This document shows positions 29,616-37,771 of a stretch of DNA of 64,000 nt, piece after piece. The translations under genes were made by a program, and so were the position numbers. The notes under the pieces were generated by a model. The model ran no database searches. It saw nothing but the letters and a program-made list of their open reading frames with translations, and had not been told where the DNA came from. The stretch covers positions 3,348,001-3,412,000 of the forward strand of contig NZ_CP122458.1 in the NCBI RefSeq assembly GCF_032598905.1, read 5' to 3'. Each line of letters opens with the position of its first letter. Position 1 is the stretch's first letter. This stretch comes from Streptomyces sp. 11x1. Its GTDB lineage: Bacteria > Actinomycetota > Actinomycetes > Streptomycetales > Streptomycetaceae.

Positions 29616-30854
29616 TCAGCGCGGATACGGCGGAAATCTTCCGGCCAGGTCCCGCACTTCTTCACGCGTCCGCTTGCCGTCGCCGCCGTCCCGCAGGGCC
29701 CCCGCGAACAGCGCCGCGAGCCGCACCATCTCCGCCTCGCCCATGCCCTGGGTGGTCAGCGCGGCCGTGCCGAGCCGCAGGCCACGGGCGTCCCCGTGCG
29801 GAAGCGCGCAGCAGTCCAGGACCATCCCGGCGGCCGCGAGCCGCCCCTTGGCCGTGCGGCCTTCGATCCCGAGTGGCGCGGTATCGACGGTCAGCAGGTG
29901 CGTGTCGGTGCCGCCGGTGACGACCACGAGCCCCTCCTCGGCCAGCCCCCGGGCCAGCACGCGGGCGTTCGCGACCACCTGATGGGCGTACGCGGTGAAC
30001 GCCGGGGTTGCCGCCTCCCCGAACGCGACGGCCTTCGCGGCGATGGTGTGCATCTGCGCGCCGCCCTGGGTGAACGGGAACACCGCCCGGTCCACCCGCT
30101 CGGCCAGCTCGCTCCCGCACAGCAGCATCCCTCCGCGCGGGCCCCGCAGCACCTTGTGCGTGGTGGCGCACACGATGTCGGCGTACGGCACCGGGTTGGG
30201 CGCCGCTCCCCCGGCGACCAGCCCGATCGGATGGGCCGCGTCGGCGATGAGATAGGCGCCCACCTCGTCGGCGACCTCGCGGAAGAAGGCGTAGTCGAGG
30301 TGCCGGGGGTAGGAGATGGATCCGCACACGATGGCCTTGGGCCGGTGGGTGCGGGCCAGGGTGCGCACCTGCTCGCGGTCGACCAGCCCCGACTCGGCCT
30401 CCACGCCGTACCCGACGAAGTCGAACCAGCGGCCGGAGAAGTTGGCGGGTGAGCCGTGGGTGAGATGGCCGCCGAAGTGCAGGCCCATCGCGAGGACGGT
30501 GTCGCCGGGGCGCAACAGGGCGGCGTAGGCGGCCAGGACGGCCGAGGAACCCGAGTGCGACTGGACGTTGGCGTGCTCGGCCCCGAACAGTGCCTTGGCG
30601 CGCTCCACGGCGAGCCGTTCGGCGACGTCCGCCATCTCGCAGCCGCCGTGGTACCGGGCCCCCGGATACCCCTCCGCGTACTTGTTCGCGAGCGGTGATC
30701 CCAACGCGGCCAGCACCGCGGGCGAGGTGAAGTTCTCCGCGGCGACGAGCTGCAGCGTCGTCGCCTGCCGATCCCGCTCCCCGAGCAGGATGTCGGCCAG
30801 CTCGGGGTCCTGCCGCCGCAGGACATCCGCCTCGAGAACAGGGGTGACCGACAT
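29616..30854 (-). CDS. glyA: Serine hydroxymethyltransferase
   Basis: 412 residues. The PLP-binding lysine is in CATTHKVLRGPRGG, and the active-site segments LVAAENFTSPAVL, LANKYAEGYPGARYHGG and SGSSAVLAAYAAL are intact. It converts serine and tetrahydrofolate to glycine and 5,10-methylene-THF. The His of TTHK and the shorter C-terminus suggest the actinobacterial second type of SHMT; a housekeeping glyA may lie elsewhere in the genome. Confidence 0.95.
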   Translation of the reverse strand: MSVTPVLEADVLRRQDPELADILLGERDRQATTLQLVAAENFTSPAVLAALGSPLANKYAEGYPGARYHGGCEMADVAERLAVERAKALFGAEHANVQSHSGSSAVLAAYAALLRPGDTVLAMGLHFGGHLTHGSPANFSGRWFDFVGYGVEAESGLVDREQVRTLARTHRPKAIVCGSISYPRHLDYAFFREVADEVGAYLIADAAHPIGLVAGGAAPNPVPYADIVCATTHKVLRGPRGGMLLCGSELAERVDRAVFPFTQGGAQMHTIAAKAVAFGEAATPAFTAYAHQVVANARVLARGLAEEGLVVVTGGTDTHLLTVDTAPLGIEGRTAKGRLAAAGMVLDCCALPHGDARGLRLGTAALTTQGMGEAEMVRLAALFAGALRDGGDGKRTREEVRDLAGRFPPYPR

Positions 30855-30963
30855 GATGCGCTCCGGGGCGTCGACGATGACGTAGCACCAATGTAGGCCC
30901 GGGACGCCCGGGATGCCCGGTGTCGTGCCGTACGGACCGGAGCCCGGCGCCGGCTACGCCCTG

Positions 30964-30996
30964 GCCGGCACCCCCGTCAGTGCCGTCACCACCGGA
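30964..30996. repeat. 33-bp direct copy of the ptp 3' end
   Basis: Identical to 31106-31138, the last codons of the phosphatase gene (in minus-strand reading ...VVTALTGVPAR then Ala and a stop). The copies are 142 bp apart. This copy also ends in an in-frame stop, so it looks like a tandem duplication of the gene's 3' end that left a spare tail between ptp and glyA. Confidence 0.8.
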
Positions 30997-31095
30997 GCCG
31001 ATCCCCGACGCATCTCTCGCGGCGCTCGGCCCTGGCGGGCCTCCCGGCTTCGAGATGCTGCGCCGGACTCCGTCCGCCGACTACGCCCACCCGGA

Positions 31096-31767
31096 TCAAG
31101 CCCGAGCCGGCACCCCCGTCAGTGCCGTCACCACCGGATCCAGCGCCTGGTGTATCTCGTCGCCCACCGACCGGAAGAAGGGCAGGGGCGCGCCGTACGG
31201 GTCGTAGACCTCGTCGGCCTCGGCGGTCGGGGCGAGGAGCCACCCGCGTAGAGCCGCCGCCGCGCGGACCAGCGCACGCGCGCGGACGACCATGCCCTCC
31301 TCCAGGGGAGGCAGCGTGGTCGGGTCGATCGCGCGGACCAGCCGGGTGAACTCCTTCAGGGTGAAGGTGCGCAGCCCCGCGGAGTGCCCCATGGAGATGA
31401 CCTGCGCCCGGTGGTCGCGGGTGGCCGTCAGCACCAGGTCGGCGCGGATGACGTGCTCGTCCAGCAGCTCACGCCCCGTGAAGCCGGAGGCGTCCGCGCC
31501 GAAGTCCGCGAGGACCGCCTCCGCGTTCGCCTCCATCGGCGCCCCCTCGTGCCCCCACGTCCCCGCGCTCTCGACGACCAGCCCGCCCCACAGCGGGTCG
31601 CCGAGCCGGTCCGCCAGGGCATGCCGGGTCAGCCGCTCGGTGATCGGCGAGCGGCACACGTTGCCGGTGCTGACGTGGAGGATGCGGAAGGTGTCCCGCG
31701 GCAGCCCCGTGAAGGTCCGCGTCTCTTCCCCGTCCCATATGCCACGCCCCGCGTCAGGGGCCGTCAA
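31096..31767 (-). CDS. Low-molecular-weight protein-tyrosine-phosphatase family protein
   Basis: 223 residues from a TTG at 31767 that overlaps the sua5 stop by 4 nt (TTGA). The P-loop VSTGNVCRSPITER (nucleophile Cys in C-x4-x-R spacing) and the later DPYGAPLPFFRSV are those of low-molecular-weight phosphatases; the general-acid Asp of the DP loop is in EVYDPYG. It is about 60 residues longer than the minimal family, with an extra N-terminus and an insertion. In Streptomyces and relatives this locus is linked to wall-polymer synthesis. Its 3' end is duplicated downstream. Confidence 0.88.
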   Translation of the reverse strand: MTAPDAGRGIWDGEETRTFTGLPRDTFRILHVSTGNVCRSPITERLTRHALADRLGDPLWGGLVVESAGTWGHEGAPMEANAEAVLADFGADASGFTGRELLDEHVIRADLVLTATRDHRAQVISMGHSAGLRTFTLKEFTRLVRAIDPTTLPPLEEGMVVRARALVRAAAALRGWLLAPTAEADEVYDPYGAPLPFFRSVGDEIHQALDPVVTALTGVPARA

Positions 31768-32411
31768 TTCGCCACCTCAAGGTCGGGTACGACCTTGCGG
31801 AGCTCCTCCGCCGACAGGGCCCCGGCACGCAGCAGCACCGGCACCTTGCCCGTGACATCGACGATCGACGACGGTTCGTTGCTCGGGGTCGGCCCGCCGT
31901 CCAGGTAGACGGAGACGGAGTCGCCGAGCATCGCCTCGGCGGCGTCGCAGTTCTCCGGCGCCGGGTGACCGGTCAGGTTGGCCGAGGAGACCGCCATGGG
32001 GCCGACCTCGGTCAGCAGCTCGATCGCGACCGGGTGCAGCGGCATGCGCACGGCGACGGTGCCCCGGGTGTCGCCGAGGTCCCACTGCAACGACGGCTGG
32101 TGCTTGGCGACGAGCGTGAGCGCGCCCGGCCAGAACGCGTCGACGAGCTCCCAGGCCATCTCGGAGAAGTCCGTGACGAGGCCGTGCAGGGTGTTCGGGG
32201 AGCCGATGAGCACGGGCGTGGGCATGTTGCGCCCCCGGCCCTTGGCCTCCAGCAGGTCGGCCACGGCCTCCGACGTGAAGGCGTCCGCGCCGATGCCGTA
32301 CACGGTGTCCGTCGGCAGCACCACGAGTTCGCCCCGGCGAATGGCGGACGCGGCCTCGCGCAGACCGGTGGCGCGGTCGGTCGCGTCGTTGGTGTCGTAT
32401 CGCCGTGCCAT
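31764..32411 (-). CDS. L-threonylcarbamoyladenylate synthase (Sua5/YciO/YrdC)
   Basis: 215 residues. The YrdC fold is marked by LVVLPTDTVYGIGADA at the N-terminus, the basic binding segment KGRGRNMPTPVLIG and VGPMAVSSANLTGHPAP. It makes threonylcarbamoyl-AMP from Thr, bicarbonate and ATP for the t6A37 modification of ANN-decoding tRNAs. It is preceded immediately by a 19-codon ORF whose TAG is directly followed by this ATG, and overlaps ptp by 4 nt, so all are in one transcript with prfA and prmC. Confidence 0.93.
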   Translation of the reverse strand: MARRYDTNDATDRATGLREAASAIRRGELVVLPTDTVYGIGADAFTSEAVADLLEAKGRGRNMPTPVLIGSPNTLHGLVTDFSEMAWELVDAFWPGALTLVAKHQPSLQWDLGDTRGTVAVRMPLHPVAIELLTEVGPMAVSSANLTGHPAPENCDAAEAMLGDSVSVYLDGGPTPSNEPSSIVDVTGKVPVLLRAGALSAEELRKVVPDLEVAN

Positions 32412-32471
32412 CTAGCGAGCCTCCTCGTACACGTACTGCTGCTGGGGGGTTGTCGTCGGGCGCGTGCTCAT
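32412..32471 (-). CDS. 19-residue ORF bridging prmC and sua5
   Basis: ATG at 32471 overlaps the prmC stop (TGATG), and its TAG (32412-32414) is directly followed by the sua5 ATG. The peptide is MSTRPTTTPQQQYVYEEAR. Its last codons (GAG GAG GCT CGC) form the ribosome-binding site of sua5. It may act only as a translational coupler that carries ribosomes from prmC into sua5, and the peptide itself need not be functional. Confidence 0.5.
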   Translation of the reverse strand: MSTRPTTTPQQQYVYEEAR

Positions 32472-33352
32472 CAGGGCAGCGCCTTGCGGGCGGTCGCGAA
32501 CCGCGGCCGGTTGTTGAGGTCCGGGTGGTCGGCCGCGTCGGCCCAGCCCCGCTCCTCGGTGAAGATCCAGGGCACCTGGCCGCCCTGGGTGTCGGCGTGC
32601 TCGATGACGACGACACCGCCGGGGCGGAGGAGCCTGTGCGCCGTGCGTTCGAGGCCTCGGATCAGATCCAGGCCGTCCTCCCCTGAGAACAGGGCGAGTT
32701 GGGGATCGTAGTCGCGTGCCTCGGGTGCCACGTACTCCCACTCGGTGAGCGGGATGTACGGCGGGTTGGAGACGACGAGGTCGACCTGGCCGTCGAGGTC
32801 GCGGAAGGCGTCCAGGGCGTTGCCCTGGCGCAGGTCGACGCGGGAGCCCGCCATGTTCTTGCGGGTCCACGTCAGCGCCTCCTCGGACAGCTCCACGGCG
32901 TGCACGCGCGAGCGCGGCACCTCCTGGGCGAGGGCGAGGGCGATCGCGCCGGAGCCGGTGCACAGGTCGACGATCAGCGGCTCGACGACGTCCATCGCGC
33001 GGACGGCGTCTATGGCCCAGCCGACCACCGACTCGGTCTCGGGCCGGGGCACGAACACCCCGGGCCCGACCTGAAGTTCGAGGTAGCGGAAGTAGGCCCG
33101 CCCGGTGATGTGCTGGAGCGGCTCACGCTGCTCGCGCCGGGCGATGACCTCCCAGTACCGGGCGTCGAAGTCGGCGTCCTTGACGGTGTGCAGCTCGCCC
33201 CGCTTGACGCCGTGCACGAACGCGGCGAGCTCCTCCGCGTCGTTGCGCGGCGAGGGCACGCCGGCGTCGGCCAGGCGCTGGGTGGCCTGGGCCACTTCCG
33301 CGAGCAGCAGGCCGCGGGGGTTTGGGGGTCGCCCCCCAAGATGATGCTGCAC
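32471..33352 (-). CDS. prmC: Release factor glutamine methyltransferase
   Basis: 293 residues from a GTG at 33352 with GGAGGA at 6 nt. The N-terminal helical domain binds release factors. The SAM-binding motif is VDLCTGSGAIAL and the catalytic motif is VSNPPYIP (NPPY binds the Gln side chain). It methylates the GGQ glutamine of RF1/RF2, and lies directly after prfA (its substrate) as is usual. The first 14 residues (HLGGRPPNPRG) are not conserved. Confidence 0.95.
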   Translation of the reverse strand: MQHHLGGRPPNPRGLLLAEVAQATQRLADAGVPSPRNDAEELAAFVHGVKRGELHTVKDADFDARYWEVIARREQREPLQHITGRAYFRYLELQVGPGVFVPRPETESVVGWAIDAVRAMDVVEPLIVDLCTGSGAIALALAQEVPRSRVHAVELSEEALTWTRKNMAGSRVDLRQGNALDAFRDLDGQVDLVVSNPPYIPLTEWEYVAPEARDYDPQLALFSGEDGLDLIRGLERTAHRLLRPGGVVVIEHADTQGGQVPWIFTEERGWADAADHPDLNNRPRFATARKALP

Positions 33353-33390
33353 GCAAGTCCTCCGTCGTACTCTTCGTGCCCGTAACGGCC

Positions 33391-34467
33391 CTACGCGGCT
33401 GCCAGCTTCGCGGCCGAGTCCGCGTCGACACAGGCCTGGATCACCGCGTCGAGTTCCCCGTCCAGCACCTGGTCCAGGTTGTAGGCCTTGAAGCCGACAC
33501 GGTGGTCCGAGATGCGGTTCTCCGGGAAGTTGTACGTGCGGATCTTCTCGGAGCGGTCGACGGTACGGACCTGGCTGCGGCGGGCGTCGGCGGCTTCCTT
33601 CTCCGCCTCCTCCTGTGCCGCGGCGAGCAGCCTGGAGCGCAGGATACGCATCGCCTGCTCCTTGTTCTGCAGCTGGCTCTTCTCGTTCTGGCAGGAGGCG
33701 ACGACTCCGGTGGGAATGTGCGTGATGCGCACGGCGGAGTCGGTGGTGTTGACGGACTGGCCGCCGGGCCCGGAGGAGCGGTAGACGTCGATCCGCAGGT
33801 CGTTCATGTTGATCTCGACGTCGACCTCCTCGGCCTCGGGTGTGACCAGCACACCGGCGGCGGAGGTGTGGATGCGGCCCTGGGACTCGGTGGCCGGCAC
33901 GCGCTGGACGCGGTGCACGCCGCCCTCGTACTTCAGCCGGGCCCAGACGCCCTGCCCGGGCTCGGTGGCGCCCTGGCCGCCCTTGGTCTTCACGGCGACC
34001 TGGACGTCCTTGTAGCCGCCCAGCTCGGACTCGGTGGAGTCGATGATCTCGGTCTTCCAGCCGACGCGCTCGGCGTACCGCAGATACATCCGGAGCAGGT
34101 CGCCGGCGAACAGCGCGGACTCGTCCCCCCCTGCGCCGGCCTTGATCTCCAGGATGACGTCCTTGTCGTCGGACGGGTCCCGGGGCACGAGCAGCAGCCG
34201 CAGCTTCTCCGTCAGCTCCTCGCGCTGCTTCTCCAGGTCCTTGACCTCGGCGGCGAAGTCCGGGTCGTCCGCGGCGAACTCACGGGCCGTGTCGATGTCG
34301 TCGCCGGTCTGCTTCCAGGAGCGGTACGTGCCGACGATCGGGGTCAGCTCCGCATAGCGCTTGTTCAGCTTGCGCGCGTTGGCCTGGTCCGCGTGGACCG
34401 ACGGGTCGGCGAGCTTCTTCTCCAGGTCGGCGTGTTCCCCGACCAGTTCCTCGACCGCCTCGAACAT
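33391..34467 (-). CDS. prfA: Peptide chain release factor 1
   Basis: 358 residues from the ATG at 34467 (MFEAVEEL), normal length; the frame is open far upstream but only as a shadow of rpmE. The peptidyl-hydrolysis motif GGQ lies in [17 protein letters not shown]. The stop-codon recognition loop in domain 2 (the PxT tripeptide) reads PAT, in [17 protein letters not shown], as expected for RF1 (UAA/UAG). First gene of the prfA-prmC-sua5-ptp cluster. Confidence 0.97.
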   Translation of the reverse strand: MFEAVEELVGEHADLEKKLADPSVHADQANARKLNKRYAELTPIVGTYRSWKQTGDDIDTAREFAADDPDFAAEVKDLEKQREELTEKLRLLLVPRDPSDDKDVILEIKAGAGGDESALFAGDLLRMYLRYAERVGWKTEIIDSTESELGGYKDVQVAVKTKGGQGATEPGQGVWARLKYEGGVHRVQRVPATESQGRIHTSAAGVLVTPEAEEVDVEINMNDLRIDVYRSSGPGGQSVNTTDSAVRITHIPTGVVASCQNEKSQLQNKEQAMRILRSRLLAAAQEEAEKEAADARRSQVRTVDRSEKIRTYNFPENRISDHRVGFKAYNLDQVLDGELDAVIQACVDADSAAKLAAA

Positions 34468-34519
34468 CTTCTCCGGCTCCCTGTACGACGTACGACGTTG
34501 TGAGTGGGCTGCACCGCAA

Positions 34520-34565
34520 AGCGCCGGTCCCGACGCCCCCGATGGGGGCGCCGCGGACCGGCGCT
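34520..34565. terminator. Terminator/attenuator after rpmE
   Basis: 11-bp outer stem (AGCGCCGGTCC, 34520-34530 with 34555-34565) enclosing an inner GCCCCC/GGGGGC stem. It lies between rpmE and prfA on the same strand and could either end the rpmE transcript or attenuate read-through. Confidence 0.75.
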
Positions 34566-34574
34566 GGGGGCTCG

Positions 34575-34796
34575 CTACTTCTTGGCAGCGGCAGCCTTGC
34601 CGAAGCGGGCCTCGAAGCGGGCCACGCGGCCACCGGTGTCGAGGATCTTCTGCTTGCCCGTGTAGAACGGGTGGCACTCGGAGCAGACCTCGGCACGGAT
34701 GGTGCCGCTCTCGATCGTGCTGCGGGTGGTGAACGACGCGCCACAGGTGCAGCTGACCTGCGTCTCGACGTACTCGGGGTGGATGTCGCGCTTCAA
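34575..34796 (-). CDS. rpmE: 50S ribosomal protein L31
   Basis: 73 residues. The start is a TTG at 34796 (GGAGACACC TTG AAG CGC GAC ATC), matching MKRDIHPEY of relatives. It has the zinc-binding form with CTCG and CSEC cysteine pairs, so it is the C+ type that zinc-starved Streptomyces replace by a Zur-regulated C- paralogue. The terminal [13 protein letters not shown] is basic, as expected for an rRNA-contacting tail. Confidence 0.96.
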   Translation of the reverse strand: MKRDIHPEYVETQVSCTCGASFTTRSTIESGTIRAEVCSECHPFYTGKQKILDTGGRVARFEARFGKAAAAKK

Positions 34797-35145
34797 GGTG
34801 TCTCCTAGTTTCGGGAGGGCGCCGGGTCGCGTCCGCGGGGTGCGAGCGCGTGAACCGGAGCCGACGTACCAGTCTGCCAGCACTGGCGTCATCTCCCAAA
34901 ACCAGGGGGTGCCGCCAGGTATTCCCCCGGGCTTTCATCGACTGCGGGCAGCCGTGCCGCTGGGGCGATGGGGGCACCTCCCGCTCGAGCGAAGCCGAGA
35001 GTGGGGGAGGGTGGGCGCAGGCGGCACCCTGTCAGCGCCGGTAAGCGCCTCCTGGTCCCGGCCGGCCGTGCCACGGGGTGCCTCGTCAGCGCCGTACGCG
35101 ACCGCAGGGCCGTCGTGGCTTGTCGCGCAGTTCCTCGCGCCCCTA
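34797..35145. other. Intergenic region with common Streptomyces repeat sequences
   Basis: Upstream of rpmE this holds its promoter. Around 34971-35010 is a GGGGGCACCTCCCGCTCGAG...GTGGGGGAG hairpin-type sequence, similar to one inside the MITE at 1861-1900. Around 35095-35143 is a GCCGTCGTGGCTTGTCGCGCAGTTCC type sequence that often follows Streptomyces genes and was the original 3' flank of the LCP gene before the IS630 insertion. Confidence 0.5.
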
Positions 35146-36404
35146 GTAGATTGTCGCGGCTTAATTTCGTCGTGTGGTTGGGTAGAGGTGGCGCAGTTTC
35201 ACGCGTGCGTCGTCGGTGGTGAAGTGCCAGTCGACTTGGCGCTGGTTGCTGTTGGTGTGCTGCTGCCAGGCGGCGAGTTCGGTGTTGAGCACGGTGAGGT
35301 CGTCGATGCGGCGGTCCAGGCACTGACGGGTGAGCGCGGAGAGCTCGATCTCGGCGATGTTGAGCCAGGACCCGTGTTTGGGGGTGTGGTGGATCTCCAG
35401 GCGCTGGGCCAGCGCGAAGGCCTTTGCCGGGTCGAACGCCTCGTAGAGCGAGGCGGTGGTGTGGGTGTTGAGGTTGTCCATCACCAGCACGACCGTGGCG
35501 GCGTCGGGATAGTCCACGGTCAGCAGGTGCTCGACCTGGTGCGCCCAGTCGACCCTGGTCCGGCGGGACTGCGCGTCCACGCGCCGCCATCCGCGCAGCG
35601 GCTCGACCCAGCAGAAGATCGAGCAGGTCCCCGAGCGGACGTACTCGTTGTCCTCGCGCCGGTCACGGCCCGGCCGCGCGGGGAGCGGATCACGGACGTG
35701 GCCGAGCAGCTGGTACGGCTTCTCGTCCATGCACACCACCGGGCGCGCCGGGTCGAAGGGCCGGTGATAGACCGCCAGGACGTCCTCCATCGCCGCGGCG
35801 AAGGCCGCGTTCGCGGCCGGCGGGATGGTCCAGCACTTCTTCACGTGAGGGCGCAGTTCCGTTTTTTTAAGACCCGCCCGATCGTGGAGTGGTCCAGATC
35901 CGGGATGTCCTCGGCCAGCGCGACGTGCTTCTCCAGCAGGCGCAGCGACCAGCGGGCGTGTCCTTCGGGCGGCGTCGAGCAGGCCAGCGCAATCAGTCTT
36001 GCCTCGACCTCGCCGGTCACCGGGGAGGGCACCGGCGGCAGTGCGCGTTCCTTCCGGCCGACCGTGGCCCACACATCGCCGCCGGTCTCCGCATACCGCT
36101 TCGAGATCAGGCGGACCGAATCGCACGAGACCCCGACCCGCTCCGCGATCACCGCCCGCGGAGCGACCTCGCCGGCCGAGGTGTCCAACGCGAGCAGCAC
36201 CCGCGCCCGCCTGATCATCGACGCGCTGCGGACCCCCGTCGTCGTCACACGCTCCAACGCCCGACGGTCTTCGGCACTCAAGACAACCGGATACTTCTTC
36301 TGCGAGGACACAGCACCCCCTGCCCGGCCGGACGGAAGCATCAAGCGAAGCCTGCCCGACACCAACTCCACCAACCATAACGACACTTAGTCGCGACAGT
36401 CTAC
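35146..36404. mobile_element. IS630-family insertion sequence, complete
   Basis: 1259 bp bounded by a TA target duplication (35144-35145 and 36405-36406). The ends are imperfect inverted repeats (GTAGATTGTCGCGGCTTAA versus GTAGACTGTCGCGACTAAG, read inward). The original target was CCTAGG. The TA/CTAG choice and size fit IS630/Tc1-mariner elements. The right end lies exactly at the LCP stop codon, which stays TAG after insertion. Both transposase halves are intact, so the element may be active. Confidence 0.9.
35161..36311 (-). CDS. IS630-family transposase made by -1 frameshifting (OrfA/OrfB)
   Basis: OrfA runs from the GTG at 36311 (behind GGGGG) to the TGA at 35841 and encodes a helix-turn-helix DNA-binding domain ([20 protein letters not shown]). 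The second frame, ending at 35161, encodes the DDE nuclease: Asp in [10 protein letters not shown], Asp in [10 protein letters not shown] and Glu in [16 protein letters not shown] run of seven A residues on this strand (35868-35862), read TTA AAA AAA, is a classical A-AAA-AAA slippery site. A -1 slip gives a ~380-residue fusion ...[13 protein letters not shown]. The codon before the slip is the rare bldA-dependent TTA. Confidence 0.88.
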
Positions 36405-37549
36405 TAGGTGCCGGCCGTCACCACGCCCTCCGCGGCCCCCGTCGCCGTCCCCTTCGTCGCCGACTTGGGGATCGCCTTGTCGGCCTTCAGCGCAGCCCAG
36501 ACCCGCTTCGCCTTCGCCTCGTCCACCAGCACCCGGTTCAGGTCGTCGGGGTCGTACTGCACCGGCATCGTGACCATGGTCATGTTCTTGGAGCTGATGC
36601 CCTTCAGACCGTTCGCGAAGGACGCGAGGTCCTTGACGTCCTTCAGTTCGGAGTCGGTGGTCACCGCGTCGGTCGCGGTGTCGGCGAGATCGTAGAGCTT
36701 CGTCGGGTTGCTGAAGATCCCGACCGACTTGACCTGCTCGATCAGCGCCTTGATGAACGCCTGCTGGAGCTGGATGCGCCCCAGGTCCGACCCGTCGCCC
36801 ACCCCGTGCCGCGTCCGCACGAGCCCGAGCGCCTGCTTGCCCGTGAGCGTGTGCTCCCCGGCCTTGAGGTTCAGATGGCTGTCGGGGTCCTTGATGTCCT
36901 TGGTGGTGGTGATGGGCACCCCACCGAGGACGTCGATCAGCTTCTCGAAGCCCGCGAAGTCCACCTCGATGTAGTGGTCCATCCGGATCCCGGTCATGGA
37001 CTCGACGGTCTTCACCGCACACGCCGCGCCGCCCGTCGAGTACGCGGAGTTGAACATCGCGTACGAGGCCGCCGGGTGCGCCGTACCCTTCGCGTCCGTG
37101 CACTCGGGCCGCTCGACGAGGGTGTCGCGGGGGATGGAGACCACGCTGGCCCGCTTGTGGCCCTCGTAGACGTGCACGACCATCGCCGTGTCGGAGCGGG
37201 CACTGCCGTCGTCGACGCCGCCGCCCAGCTTCTTGTTGCTGCCCGAACGAGTGTCGGAGCCGAGGAGCAGGATGTCCTGCGAGCCGTTGTCGACGTCGAG
37301 GGGCCGGTCGGTGCCGAGGGCCTGGTTGATGTCGACGCTCTTGATGTTGCCGTTGAGCTTGAAGTAGAGGTAGCCGATCCCGGTGCCGCCCAGCACCAGG
37401 ACGCCCGCTGCGGTCCAGACGACAGCGAGCGCCGCTCTGCTGTGCCCGTCGCGTGTCTTGCGGCGACGGCCCTTGGCCGCGCGGTGGCGCGGGCCGGTGG
37501 TGCCGGTCTTCCCCGGTATGCCGGCGTCCGGCGTGCTGTCGGCGGACAT
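36404..37549 (-). CDS. LCP-family (LytR-CpsA-Psr) cell-wall polymer ligase
   Basis: 381 residues. A basic cytoplasmic N-terminus ([17 protein letters not shown]) leads to one membrane helix (about 39-62) and an extracellular LCP domain. The conserved LCP features are [10 protein letters not shown], the DTAMVVHV strand, SIPRDT and the arginine-rich [14 protein letters not shown]. These enzymes attach teichoic acids or other polymers from undecaprenyl-phosphate carriers to peptidoglycan. Its stop codon is TAG at the very edge of the IS630 element, so the reading frame is unchanged but the native 3' region is displaced by 1.26 kb. Confidence 0.93.
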   Translation of the reverse strand: MSADSTPDAGIPGKTGTTGPRHRAAKGRRRKTRDGHSRAALAVVWTAAGVLVLGGTGIGYLYFKLNGNIKSVDINQALGTDRPLDVDNGSQDILLLGSDTRSGSNKKLGGGVDDGSARSDTAMVVHVYEGHKRASVVSIPRDTLVERPECTDAKGTAHPAASYAMFNSAYSTGGAACAVKTVESMTGIRMDHYIEVDFAGFEKLIDVLGGVPITTTKDIKDPDSHLNLKAGEHTLTGKQALGLVRTRHGVGDGSDLGRIQLQQAFIKALIEQVKSVGIFSNPTKLYDLADTATDAVTTDSELKDVKDLASFANGLKGISSKNMTMVTMPVQYDPDDLNRVLVDEAKAKRVWAALKADKAIPKSATKGTATGAAEGVVTAGT

Positions 37550-37695
37550 CTGCTCCTCGTTCTCTCTCCGGTCGGTTACCCCCTGCGCTCAGGCCCAGGC
37601 CTGTCGGGTCGGACGCGGCCGTGCCACGGCGTCGCCGCTCCATGACCGGTCCGCCCGGTCAGACGGGATATGCCGGGAAAGGGTTGCACAACGAA

Positions 37696-37728
37696 CGGTG
37701 CCCATCGCGCAAAGCACGATGGGCACCG
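37696..37728. terminator. Strong hairpin between LCP gene and protease gene
   Basis: Perfect 12-bp stem (CGGTGCCCATCG, 37696-37707 with 37717-37728). Together with a second hairpin at 37741-37761 it ends the protease transcript. Confidence 0.8.
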
Positions 37729-37740
37729 TGTGTGACGGAT

Positions 37741-37761
37741 GAGCCCGGCGGGACCGGGCTC
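37741..37761. terminator. Terminator of the protease gene
   Basis: 8-bp stem GAGCCCGG/CCGGGCTC, 10 bp past the protease stop codon on the minus strand. Confidence 0.7.
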
Positions 37762-37771
37762 ACCTGGTGTT

